The notes beneath the pieces were generated by a model, which was given only the letters and a program-made list of their open reading frames with translations, searched no databases and was not told where the DNA came from. A DNA stretch of 25,221 bases from an uncultured Oscillospiraceae bacterium (GTDB taxonomy: Bacteria; Bacillota; Clostridia; Oscillospirales; Acutalibacteraceae): positions 1-25,221 of the forward strand of contig USBP01000001.1 of assembly GCA_900552985.1 (NCBI GenBank), read 5' to 3'. Position numbers and translations under genes: made by a program. Each line of letters opens with the position of its first letter. Within the stretch, counting starts at the first letter, position 1. Of this stretch, positions 7,930-15,403 are shown one piece after another.

Positions 7930-9546
7930 ATGGAACAAAGAAAACCGGTCCGGGGTTCCACATCACAGCCGGATCATATCATGCTCAGCATTTCCGGCGA
8001 TGCAAAAACAACGATGACCGTCACCTGGCGCACCAGCACAGAAATCACGGAAGGCTATGTGGAATATTGGGCAAAGGAGGGCGGCATACATCACCGCACT
8101 CCGGCATGCGCAAAGGTTTTTGAAAGCGATATCGACGTCAGCCGGATTTATTGGGCGAAGCTGACCGGTTTAGAGCCTGGCGTTGCGTATTGCTATACCT
8201 GCGGTTCCGCAGAGCATCGCAGCAACATCTTTTCCTTTACCACGCAGCCGGAACACCTGACCCACTTTAAGTTCCTATGCGTTTCCGATCAGCAAAAGGG
8301 CGAGCCGTTTGACTGCCCGGATTATTCCAATTTTAACCGTTTCCTGAAGGATGTGCTGCGGCAGCACCCGGATGCACGATTTATTCTCACCGGCGGTGAC
8401 AACACGGATTGCGGGCAGCACGAGGTGCAGTGGAACGGGGCGTTCAGCGGCCTTGTGGGCATTGCGGAATCCATCCCATTTATGATGACGGAAGGCAACC
8501 ATGACAACAGGGGATTTCAGGATTACCGCAATGGAATTGGCCGCTATTATGCGGAGCCAGGCGAATTTTTCTGTAAGCAGTTTGAGGGCTCCTATCCAAA
8601 CAACGGGCCGGACGGGTGGAAAACGGAGAACTACGCCTTTGATTACGGCAACGCGCATTTCAACGTCATGGGGGTCAACGGGCCGGAGGATGTGAAGCAG
8701 TGGGTCCTTCGGGATTTGGAGCAGTGCCGTCAAACGTGGAAATTTGGCTCCTATCACTTTCCAATCTGCTATTCCGGCGCTGATTGCCAGAATTATGACG
8801 CCTATCCTGTTATGCGGGAGGCTTTTGAGCAGTTTGACATCGTGTTTTCCGGCCACGAGCATAATTTTTCCCGAAGCTTTCCTTTAAAGAATGAAGAACT
8901 GTTTGACCAGCCCTCTCAGGGGACGATCCACTACATGCTTGGCAACTCAAACCAAAACCCGCCCGGTTCCCACACGATGCCCAAGGTCTGGCATGCGGCC
9001 TATTACCCACATGAGGAATATCGCTCTATGGTTGCTGTCGTCGAGGTGGACGGCAGCCGCCTGACGATAACGTCTGTGCTGGATGACGGCCGGATTGTCG
9101 ATCACTGTGTAATCGACAAGGCGGCGGACAGCATTCTCCCCCATGCGGTGGCGCCTGTCTACCGGCGGACAAGACTTTTATTCAAGGGGATGGATCCGGG
9201 CCTTTGCCAGGCGGATACTCCCTGCGAAGAAAAAGACGGCGTCTGGTTTGTACCGCTCGCCATTTTGATCGCCTTTATCGGAGGATATGTGGAAAAAACA
9301 AAGGGGCAGGCCACAATGCGCGTCTATGGGCATTCGTTGACCATAACGGAGGGCAGCGCGCTTGCACAGACGGATTCCGGCGAACTGCGGCTTCCGGCGC
9401 CGGTATATCGGGGGGCGCGCGGGCAGCTCTATGCGCCAGCTGATGCAGTAAAAGCCTTTGAAATGCGATGGGCCTATGCTCCGCGCAATAACTTCATCTC
9501 TGTAGAACACGAGAGTGAGGAAAAACCCGTCACCGAGCAGCCCTAA
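7930..9546 (+). CDS. Purple acid phosphatase-like metallophosphatase with C-terminal stalk-like domain
   Basis: A 538-residue protein in three parts. Residues 15-105 form a fibronectin-III-like domain as in purple acid phosphatases. Residues 113-395 form a calcineurin-type phosphoesterase. Residues 430-538 resemble the copper-amine-oxidase N1 'stalk' domain, with WFVPLAILIAFIGGYVE and GQLYAPADAVKAFEM. Metal ligands visible are D120 (VSDQQ), D157-N158 (GGDNTD), N190-H191 (GNHD), H276, H309 and H311 (GHEH). It should hydrolyse phosphomono- or diesters with a dinuclear metal centre. No signal peptide or membrane segment is seen at the N-terminus, which is odd for a fold combination usually found outside the cell. 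The gene has its own promoter. Confidence 0.85.
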   Translation: MEQRKPVRGSTSQPDHIMLSISGDAKTTMTVTWRTSTEITEGYVEYWAKEGGIHHRTPACAKVFESDIDVSRIYWAKLTGLEPGVAYCYTCGSAEHRSNIFSFTTQPEHLTHFKFLCVSDQQKGEPFDCPDYSNFNRFLKDVLRQHPDARFILTGGDNTDCGQHEVQWNGAFSGLVGIAESIPFMMTEGNHDNRGFQDYRNGIGRYYAEPGEFFCKQFEGSYPNNGPDGWKTENYAFDYGNAHFNVMGVNGPEDVKQWVLRDLEQCRQTWKFGSYHFPICYSGADCQNYDAYPVMREAFEQFDIVFSGHEHNFSRSFPLKNEELFDQPSQGTIHYMLGNSNQNPPGSHTMPKVWHAAYYPHEEYRSMVAVVEVDGSRLTITSVLDDGRIVDHCVIDKAADSILPHAVAPVYRRTRLLFKGMDPGLCQADTPCEEKDGVWFVPLAILIAFIGGYVEKTKGQATMRVYGHSLTITEGSALAQTDSGELRLPAPVYRGARGQLYAPADAVKAFEMRWAYAPRNNFISVEHESEEKPVTEQP

Positions 9547-9682
9547 GGAGTAAATATAGATCTGTTTTCTTTCCCATTCTCCCGTCGTCCTGTTCTGATC
9601 CTGATCCGGCGGCGATTGAGCTGGTTAACCCGACGGATAGCAGCGCAATTACTGCAATTGTCCCGATGAATCTTTTTTTCAC
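9530..9682 (-). CDS. Unrecognised small secreted peptide (50 aa)
   Basis: On the minus strand GTG 9682 opens a 50-codon ORF ending with TGA at 9530-9532. A strong GGAGG (9690-9694) lies 7 nt before the GTG. The product begins MKKRFIGTIAVIALLSVGL, a textbook signal peptide: a positive n-region, a hydrophobic core of about 12 residues, and a possible cleavage site after SSIAA. The mature part is short, polar and ends with leucines and arginines (QDDGRMGKKTDLYLLLRAAR). It overlaps the last 17 nt of the metallophosphatase gene on the other strand. It could be a real small secreted peptide or the 5' remnant of a longer secreted protein whose body has been lost. No homologue is recognised. Confidence 0.5.
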   Translation of the reverse strand: MKKRFIGTIAVIALLSVGLTSSIAAGSGSEQDDGRMGKKTDLYLLLRAAR

Positions 9683-9732
9683 ATGAATTCCTCCGCATTA
9701 CCAGGATAGTCATTTCTGACTTCACTCTTAAT

Positions 9733-9755
9733 ACGAATGGCTTTGCACAATCCAT
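9733..9755. repeat. Inverted repeat GAATGG/CCATTC upstream of the small peptide ORF
   Basis: A 6-bp perfect inverted repeat with an 11-nt spacer (GAATGG-N11-CCATTC) lies about 50 nt upstream of the minus-strand small ORF. It could be an operator or an RNA hairpin; there is no direct evidence for either. Confidence 0.3.
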
Positions 9756-9784
9756 TCAGCGTGCCGAAAATTTTTTTGATTCGC

Positions 9785-9883
9785 GTAAGCATATCTTTTA
9801 CCGCTTACTCTACTAAGAATAGCAGCCGGGTGGGAGGGCAGAACCCCACGCAGTCGAAAGATCGGCCCACACCGCTTGGGCCG
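9785..9883. other. Gene-free segment with two clear hairpins
   Basis: This part of the 9683-9929 gap has no supported ORF. It contains GTAAGC (9785-9790) pairing with GCTTAC (9803-9808), and CGGCCCA (9863-9869) pairing with TGGGCCG (9877-9883). Read on the minus strand the second hairpin is followed by ATCTTT, so it could be a weak terminator for the acyltransferase gene ending at 9930. The segment between them also contains GTGGG/CCCAC complementarity. No known riboswitch or ncRNA family was recognised. Confidence 0.4.
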
Positions 9884-9929
9884 CCATGAGAAGGCGATAT
9901 GAGCGCAACTTGGGAAGCTCTGGTAATCA

Positions 9930-10982
9930 TCAGTGCGCTACCCTTAACCACCGAAAGGCGGGAATCTTTTCAAGCTGAAGAATCACAAATGTCGCAAGCA
10001 GGCAGATGGCAATAATCATGAGGAACCGGATCAGAAAATAGTCTTGAAATCCTAAAGCTGTGGACAGGAAGCCGACCGCAGGGATACACATCCCATGCAG
10101 GCAATAAATGACGGTGCTGGCCTTGCGTAAGGTGGCGCAGCGCGGAATCCGTACATGCGACGTGCAGAGAAAAAGAAACAGGAAAATCGATAACGGAATT
10201 AAAGAGACAAAGCAATCGGTTTCTCCCAGGACATTCGCAGATTTTAACAGATAAATTTCAACATAAGCGATAATAGAAAACAAAAAGATCAATCCCAAAT
10301 CCCATTTGCGGGAGATGCGAAAAAGCGCGTCTTGATGCTCTGCAATCCACTTACCTAATGTAAAGTAAAAAACGCCTGCTAAAATAGAATTGGGCGGAAA
10401 GACGAAGACCGTTTTCACGGTTTGTAAAAATTCTGCGTTTAACAGCCCGCTATAGGCGCTGGTAGAAATGCAAAAGGCGTAGACTAGAAAAGAGAGCGCC
10501 AGTAGCTTCGATGTGGAAAGCTTTTTTCCCAGCCAATAGATAAAGCAGGCAGAAAATACTGTGCTCATCAGGTACCACGAACCCTTAAAAGTAGAGGAGA
10601 ATAACGCCTGCTTGATAAAGGACTCGACAGTTTGCAGCGACAGCCCTTTCTCATAAATACGCACATAGAAAATCCACGGGAGGTTCACGCAAAACCAGAA
10701 CCCATACAGGGAAAGGATGCGTTTTACAAAGTGCTGAAACGATTTTTTGTCCAAGCAGCGATTAGGCTCTGGATGCTTTGAAAATAGCAGAAAGGAGGAA
10801 GTAATAAAAAAGAAGGGCACGCCAATCCGTGCTGGAATCTGGCACAGCCAGAACTGTGCAGCTGAACCTGCTCCGGAAAGGGCCTTGCTGTGCATGGCTA
10901 CGATCATAATGCTGACAATAAATTTCATGAGATCGAGCGCATCATACTGCCGCCTGGCTGAGATACCTTGTGACAAATCCAT
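9930..10982 (-). CDS. Acyltransferase 3 family membrane protein
   Basis: An integral membrane O-acyltransferase of the acyltransferase-3 (OafA/WecH-like) family, about 350 residues with roughly ten hydrophobic segments. The N-terminal family motif is visible as YDALDLMKFIVSIMIVAMHS, with the conserved His in AMHSKAL, followed by ARIGVPFFFITSSFLLF. A late CLHGMCIP segment matches the usual His-containing C-terminal helix. Such proteins acetylate or succinylate sugars of cell-surface polymers or antibiotics. The start is uncertain: the frame is open to GTG 11027, but AGGGAG sits just before ATG 10985/10982 and a TGATACAAT -10-like element overlaps 11027. It follows the MATE gene in the same direction. 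Confidence 0.8.
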   Translation of the reverse strand: MDLSQGISARRQYDALDLMKFIVSIMIVAMHSKALSGAGSAAQFWLCQIPARIGVPFFFITSSFLLFSKHPEPNRCLDKKSFQHFVKRILSLYGFWFCVNLPWIFYVRIYEKGLSLQTVESFIKQALFSSTFKGSWYLMSTVFSACFIYWLGKKLSTSKLLALSFLVYAFCISTSAYSGLLNAEFLQTVKTVFVFPPNSILAGVFYFTLGKWIAEHQDALFRISRKWDLGLIFLFSIIAYVEIYLLKSANVLGETDCFVSLIPLSIFLFLFLCTSHVRIPRCATLRKASTVIYCLHGMCIPAVGFLSTALGFQDYFLIRFLMIIAICLLATFVILQLEKIPAFRWLRVAH

Positions 10983-11036
10983 CATCTCCCTGAACATATT
11001 CGTGCTTTTCTGAGGCCATTGTATCACAATTTGCGC

Positions 11037-12401
11037 TCAATTGGATGGTGATTCCTGATTTTTATGTTTCCAGGCCCTGTTTTTTTGCCAATAAGCATAA
11101 TATGATATTCCAACCAGATCCGCCAGAACCCATCCAATCGGAACGGCAGCCCAAATTCCTGTAACGCCGATTTTGGGAATCGCAGAGAGTGTGTAGGCGA
11201 GCGCGACCCTGGTGCCGAGGGAGATGACCGTGAGGATGACGGACATACCCGGCTTTTTGACCGCGCGGTAAAATCCGTAAAGAAGGAACAAAAGACCAAT
11301 GCCAATATAAAAGGCGCCTTCCACCCGCAGATAGTGAACTCCTGCCGCAATAATTTCCCTTTCGTCTTGCTGGATAAACAGCCCCATCAACGGTTTTGCA
11401 AAGAGGCAAACCCCGGTGCTGATTACGCAGCAGAATAAGACGGCACAGGCGGCGGCGCTGCGGATTCCCTTTTGAATGCGCTCCTGTTTTCCCGCGCCAT
11501 AATTTTGCGCGATGAAGGTGGAAAAGGCATTCCCAAAATCTTGTACGGGCATATAGGCAAAAGAGTCAATTTTGACCGCAGCCGCAAATGCCGCCATAAC
11601 AACCGCGCCAAAGCTGTTCACCAACCCCTGCACCATTAAAATGCCAAGATTCATAATGGATTGCTGCACACAGGTCAGCAGGGAAAGGCTTGAAATTTCC
11701 TTCGCGATACTGCTATCCCACCGCATATGCCGTTTGTTGATACGCAGCTCCGGTAAGGCGCAGAGCGTATAGCTGGCAAGCCCCAGCCCAGATACGAACT
11801 GGGAAAGCACAGTGGCAATGGCGGCGCCTTTGACGCCCCAGTGAAACTCCAGCACAAAGATCAGATCCAAAATGATGTTTAGAACCGCCGAAACCCCAAG
11901 AAACAAAAGCGGTGTGGCAGAATTCCCAATGGAGCGAAGCAGGGCGGCAAAATAATTATAAAGGAAGGTCGCACTGATCCCCCAAAAAATGACCCACAGA
12001 TACTCCCGCATGAGTGGAGCAACCTGATTGGGCACCTGAAGCACACGAATGATCCAGTCCAGCCCGCAGAAGGAGATGAGATTCAGCAGCAGGGTAAGCG
12101 CGGCGGTCAGTAAAAAAGAGAGAAACATACTGTTTTTGAGCCGCTCGTGATCCCTTCTGCCAAATTGGATGGAAAATACCGCCCCGCTGCCCATGCAGAG
12201 GCCGAGAAGGATTGAGGTCAAAAAGGTCATCAGCGTATAAGAGGAGCCGACAGCGGCAAGCGCATCTGCACCTAAAAAACGCCCCACGACCCATGTATCC
12301 GCCACATTATAAAGCTGTTGCAAAAGATTACCGGCCATCATCGGCAGGGCAAACCGCAAAAGCTTTCCGGTAATGCTGCCGGCGGTTAAATCCTGATGCA
12401 T
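11037..12401 (-). CDS. MATE family efflux transporter
   Basis: A 454-residue membrane protein with about twelve hydrophobic segments and the MATE/DinF arrangement. It begins with GSITGKLLRFALPMMAGNLL and the typical LYNVADTWVVGRFLGADALA (residues about 33-52), which is the conserved first half of the family. It exports cationic drugs or metabolites using an Na+ or H+ gradient. ATG 12401 is favoured over GTG 12410 because AAAGGA (12412-12417) is 10 nt upstream of the ATG but 1 nt from the GTG. It is divergent from an Lrp/AsnC regulator gene, and a dyad lies over its promoter, so local control is likely. The acyltransferase gene follows closely. Confidence 0.9.
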   Translation of the reverse strand: MHQDLTAGSITGKLLRFALPMMAGNLLQQLYNVADTWVVGRFLGADALAAVGSSYTLMTFLTSILLGLCMGSGAVFSIQFGRRDHERLKNSMFLSFLLTAALTLLLNLISFCGLDWIIRVLQVPNQVAPLMREYLWVIFWGISATFLYNYFAALLRSIGNSATPLLFLGVSAVLNIILDLIFVLEFHWGVKGAAIATVLSQFVSGLGLASYTLCALPELRINKRHMRWDSSIAKEISSLSLLTCVQQSIMNLGILMVQGLVNSFGAVVMAAFAAAVKIDSFAYMPVQDFGNAFSTFIAQNYGAGKQERIQKGIRSAAACAVLFCCVISTGVCLFAKPLMGLFIQQDEREIIAAGVHYLRVEGAFYIGIGLLFLLYGFYRAVKKPGMSVILTVISLGTRVALAYTLSAIPKIGVTGIWAAVPIGWVLADLVGISYYAYWQKNRAWKHKNQESPSN

Positions 12402-12435
12402 TGGCTTCACATCCTTTTAGAAAGAAAATTATTAC

Positions 12436-12472
12436 TATTTGATTATAATAATAGCATAAAATAGATCAAATA
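12436..12472. promoter_or_regulatory. Perfect 8-bp dyad over the MATE promoter, candidate Lrp operator
   Basis: TATTTGAT (12436-12443) and ATCAAATA (12465-12472) are exact inverted repeats whose starts are 29 bp apart. On the minus strand they overlap the -10 (TATAAT, 12442-12447) and -35 (TTGATC, 12464-12469) of the MATE gene, with a 16-nt spacer. The region is very AT-rich, as expected for Lrp/AsnC binding sites. Binding by the adjacent regulator is inferred. Confidence 0.55.
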
Positions 12473-12491
12473 TCAATTTTTATCTTACTAA

Positions 12492-12520
12492 TTGTTTTTT
12501 TACTTCAAACATGCTATGAT
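12492..12520 (+). promoter_or_regulatory. Promoter of the Lrp/AsnC gene
   Basis: TTGTTT (12492-12497), a 17-nt spacer and TATGAT (12515-12520) are followed at a suitable distance by AAAGGAG (12533-12539) and ATG 12548. It faces away from the MATE promoter across the dyad. Confidence 0.6.
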
Positions 12521-12547
12521 AAAATGGTCAGGAAAGGAGCGATGCGT

Positions 12548-13006
12548 ATGTATCTGGATCAATTGGATGCGTTGGATCAAAAAATTTTATCCCTTTTAAT
12601 TGAAAACGCCCGCTATTCCTATTCAGAGATTGGGGAAAGGGTCGGGATTTCACGCGTTGCGGTGAAAGCGCGGATCGACGCGCTGGAGAAAAAAGGGATT
12701 ATTGAGGAATATACTACAATTATCAATCCGCAAAAAATCAGCGGGGCCATATCCTGCTATTTCGAGATAGAGGCGGATCCAGTCTGTTTGCAGGAGATTG
12801 TGCAGCGTTTGTATCACAATGAAACAGTGACGCAGATTTACCGCATGACCGGGCCATGCTGCCTTCATGTGCATGCGGTTGCTTCATCGCAGGAGGATCT
12901 GGAACGTTTGCTGCGCCAGGAAATTGACTGTTTACCTGGCGTGCGGCAGGTAAGCAGCCGGGTCATTCTGTCTCGCATTAAGGATGTGAAGGGCCTTCGG
13001 CTTTAA
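12548..13006 (+). CDS. Lrp/AsnC family transcriptional regulator
   Basis: A 152-residue protein of normal family length. Residues 2-50 form the AsnC-type winged helix-turn-helix: LDALDQKILSLLIENARYSY and the recognition helix around GISRVAVKARIDALEKKG. Residues 65-145 form the ligand-binding RAM domain. Such proteins sense amino acids or related ligands and often control a neighbouring exporter or catabolic gene. ATG 12548 is preferred because AAAGGAG (12533-12539) is 8 nt upstream; the in-frame ATGs at 12524 and 12542 are before or too close to it. The likely target is the divergent MATE gene. Control of the glyceraldehyde-phosphate dehydrogenase gene downstream is also possible. Confidence 0.9.
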   Translation: MYLDQLDALDQKILSLLIENARYSYSEIGERVGISRVAVKARIDALEKKGIIEEYTTIINPQKISGAISCYFEIEADPVCLQEIVQRLYHNETVTQIYRMTGPCCLHVHAVASSQEDLERLLRQEIDCLPGVRQVSSRVILSRIKDVKGLRL

Positions 13007-13039
13007 AACGGATAATTTCTGTATCTTGGAAATTTTTTG

Positions 13040-13068
13040 TTGTTTTCATGCGTCGCTTGTGCTATCAT
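13040..13068 (+). promoter_or_regulatory. Promoter of the gap-pgk pair
   Basis: TTGTTT (13040-13045), a 17-nt spacer and TATCAT (13063-13068). The predicted start (near 13075) falls on the operator-like sequence at 13073-13088. Confidence 0.55.
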
Positions 13069-13072
13069 AATA

Positions 13073-13088
13073 ACGCAAACGTTTACAT
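13073..13088. promoter_or_regulatory. cre/LacI-family operator-like site at the gap promoter
   Basis: ACGCAAACGTTTACAT matches the CcpA cre consensus WTGNAANCGNWNNCAW at all specified positions but one (C for T at position 2). The inner GCAAACGTTTAC (13075-13086) is a near-palindrome with a central CG as used by LacI-family repressors. It overlaps the expected transcription start, a position that would repress. The binding protein is not in the window. Confidence 0.5.
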
Positions 13089-13110
13089 CTTTGAAGGAGG
13101 CGTTTCTCTC

Positions 13111-14139
13111 ATGGATAAAGTGAAAGTCGGCGTCGTCGGGTATGGCACCATCGGCCAGCGTTTGGCGGATGGCGTGGCCTTACAGGGCGATATGGAGCTT
13201 GTCGGTGTGGCGGATGTGGCTCCGACCCTCGCCATACGCGCTTTGAAGGAAAAGGGCATGCCCTATGCGCTCTATCTCTCCGTGGAGGATCATCGGGCGG
13301 AGTTTGAAGCGCTTGGCATTCCGGTTTCCGGCACGATTGCTGATCTCATTGAGCAATGCGACGTGCTGCTTGATGCGACAAATGCCGGTGTCGGAGCCAA
13401 AAACCGCGTTCTGTATGAGCAGGCTGGCAAAAAAGCCATCTTCCAGGGCGGCGAGAAAAACGATGTGGCGGATGTGTTCTTCCACGGCTATGCGAACTTT
13501 GAAAAGGGCGTTGGTAAGCAGTTTCTGAAGCTGACAAGCTGCAACACCACGGGGCTTATCCGCGCTGTGGATTGCCTTGACCGCGCCTATGGTATGGAGC
13601 GTGTGGCGATTACGATCGTGCGCCGTGTGGCGGACCCGGGCGATTATCACAGGGGCCTGACGAATGCACTGCGCATTGACAAGGCGCCAAGCCATCAGGC
13701 GGTCGATCTGATGACGATTATGCCTCACGTAGCTGCCACAGGCATTCTCATCCATACGCCGGTTACGCACGGCCATATCATCACAGTGGTGGCGCATGGC
13801 AAACAGAAGATCACAAAGGAAATGGCGCTGAAAGCTTTCAACGCACATCCCCGTATCCGCGTCGTCTCCACCGACGAGGGCTTCCTGGGCAACGCCTCGC
13901 TCTTTAAATATGCGCGCGACCTCGGCAATCCGCGCGGCGATATGTATGAGATCGCCCTGTGGGAGGACAGCATTGTTGAAACAGGCGACGATATCATGTT
14001 TGCCATCAATATTCCGCAGGAGAGTGTAACAATTCCGGAAACGATGGATGGCGTGCGCGCCTGCATGGGGATGCAGAAAGACCGGGAATCCGGCACTGCT
14101 GAAACAAACCGCTATCTGGGGATTGGAAAATGGAAATAA
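13111..14139 (+). CDS. Archaeal-type (type II) glyceraldehyde-3-phosphate dehydrogenase
   Basis: A 342-residue protein of the type II phosphorylating GAPDH family, normally found in archaea, which oxidises an aldehyde phosphate with NAD(P)+ and phosphate to an acyl phosphate. The Rossmann start is VGVVGYGTIGQRLADGVALQ. The catalytic Cys is C144 in LTSCNTTGL. FQGGEKNDVA and RRVADPGDYHRG match the archaeal family, as does the C-terminal ETNRYLGIGKW. A catalytic His candidate is H220 or H222. The archaeal PSHHGPD segment reads PSHQAVD here, a small departure. ATG 13111 has AAGGAGG (13094-13100) 10 nt upstream; longer readings run into the promoter. It overlaps the kinase gene by 10 nt, so the pair is coupled. 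Confidence 0.88.
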   Translation: MDKVKVGVVGYGTIGQRLADGVALQGDMELVGVADVAPTLAIRALKEKGMPYALYLSVEDHRAEFEALGIPVSGTIADLIEQCDVLLDATNAGVGAKNRVLYEQAGKKAIFQGGEKNDVADVFFHGYANFEKGVGKQFLKLTSCNTTGLIRAVDCLDRAYGMERVAITIVRRVADPGDYHRGLTNALRIDKAPSHQAVDLMTIMPHVAATGILIHTPVTHGHIITVVAHGKQKITKEMALKAFNAHPRIRVVSTDEGFLGNASLFKYARDLGNPRGDMYEIALWEDSIVETGDDIMFAINIPQESVTIPETMDGVRACMGMQKDRESGTAETNRYLGIGKWK

Positions 14140-15386
14140 AAATGACGCCGCTTGACGGCATGGATGTTACGGGCAAACGGGTGCTCCTGCGGTTGGATAT
14201 CAATTCGCCCATCGACCCGCAGACCAAAAAGATTGTCAATGAAAACCGGCTGAAAAAAAGCATGCCGACGCTGCGCTATCTGGTCGAGGGCGGCGCAAAG
14301 GTGGCAATCATCGCCCACCAGGGCGATACGCTCGATTATCAAAATCTGATCCCTCTGCGAGAGCATGCAGAGAAGCTTACAGCCCTTTTGGGGCGCGAGG
14401 TGCGCTATATTGACGATGTGTGCGGCCCCGCCGCATGCGAGGCGGTTCGGGCGCTGGGGGAGGGGGAGTGCATCCTCCTGGGCAACCTGCGCTATCTCTG
14501 CGAAGAGGTCAGCGGCTTTGAAAAAGAGGTCAAGCTCAAACCCTCTGAAATGCTGGATACCTGGCTTGTGCGCACGCTCGCGCCGCTGTTTGACCTCTAT
14601 GTCAACGATGCGTTTTCCGCCGCGCACCGCAACTGCCCGAGCATGACCGCCTTTCAGGAGGTGCTGCCAACGGCTGCGGGCTTTCTGCTCTTCGACGAAT
14701 ACAGGGCGCTTTATCAGGTTCTTCACGGCGCAAGAAAGCCCGCAGTTTTTGTGCTGGGCGGCGCCAAGATCTCCGATGCGTTCGGCATGATGGAGGCCGT
14801 GTGCGCCAACGGCACGGCGGATCAAATTCTCACCTGCGGCGTGACCGGTCAGGTGATGCTGCTTGCAAAAGGGGTGCAGCTTGGCAAAACAACGGAGGAC
14901 TTTTTGAAGGCGCGCGATCTCTGGTGCTTTGTCGAGCAGGCGAAGGAGCTGCTTCGCCGCTTCCCCGAGGTGTTTCAGCTGCCGCAGGATCTCGCTTTTG
15001 AGCGGGAGGGGAAGCGGGCAGAGATCGATGTGGAAGCTCTGCCGGTAGAAGCCTCCTTCTGTGACCTAGGCGCAAAAACGATCGCAGCCTACGGTGAGCG
15101 GATCGCGCAGGCAGGCACGATTTTTGCCAACGGCCCGGCGGGTGTGTATGAAAATCCGCTGTTTGAAACGGGTACGCGCGAAATTTGGAATGCCGTCGCC
15201 AATGCGCCCGGCTATTCCGTGATCGGCGGCGGCGATACGGTCAGCTCCGCTACCAGGCTTGCAGATATTGCAAAGGTCGATTATGTCTGCACGGCGGGCG
15301 GCGCAATGGTGCGCTTCATGTCCGGTAAAAAGCTGGCGCTTGTCGCCGCGATGGAGGGCGCATATGAGCGCGCCAATTGTTTCTAA
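14130..15386 (+). CDS. Archaeal-type phosphoglycerate kinase
   Basis: A 418-residue kinase that resembles archaeal rather than bacterial PGK: RVLLRLDINSPIDP (residues 17-30), AHQGDTLDYQNLIPLREHAE, VNDAFSAAHRNCPS (158-171), VLGGAKISDA, IFANGPAGVYE and the hinge GGGDT. PGK transfers phosphate from an acyl phosphate to ADP, so it pairs logically with the upstream dehydrogenase. Of the basic-patch arginines, R40, R121 and R167 are visible, but the position after His-x-Gly, normally Arg (as in HLGRP or HQSRP), is Asp66. GGGGA (14118-14122) lies 7 nt before ATG 14130. A terminator follows the stop codon. Confidence 0.88.
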   Translation: MEIKMTPLDGMDVTGKRVLLRLDINSPIDPQTKKIVNENRLKKSMPTLRYLVEGGAKVAIIAHQGDTLDYQNLIPLREHAEKLTALLGREVRYIDDVCGPAACEAVRALGEGECILLGNLRYLCEEVSGFEKEVKLKPSEMLDTWLVRTLAPLFDLYVNDAFSAAHRNCPSMTAFQEVLPTAAGFLLFDEYRALYQVLHGARKPAVFVLGGAKISDAFGMMEAVCANGTADQILTCGVTGQVMLLAKGVQLGKTTEDFLKARDLWCFVEQAKELLRRFPEVFQLPQDLAFEREGKRAEIDVEALPVEASFCDLGAKTIAAYGERIAQAGTIFANGPAGVYENPLFETGTREIWNAVANAPGYSVIGGGDTVSSATRLADIAKVDYVCTAGGAMVRFMSGKKLALVAAMEGAYERANCF

Positions 15387-15403
15387 AGGCCATAAATTTT
15401 ATT

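Noticed and set aside
9785..9883. Known riboswitch (cobalamin, c-di-GMP, TPP, SAM, FMN) or T-box
   Set aside because: None of the conserved core motifs I know for these classes could be placed on either strand.
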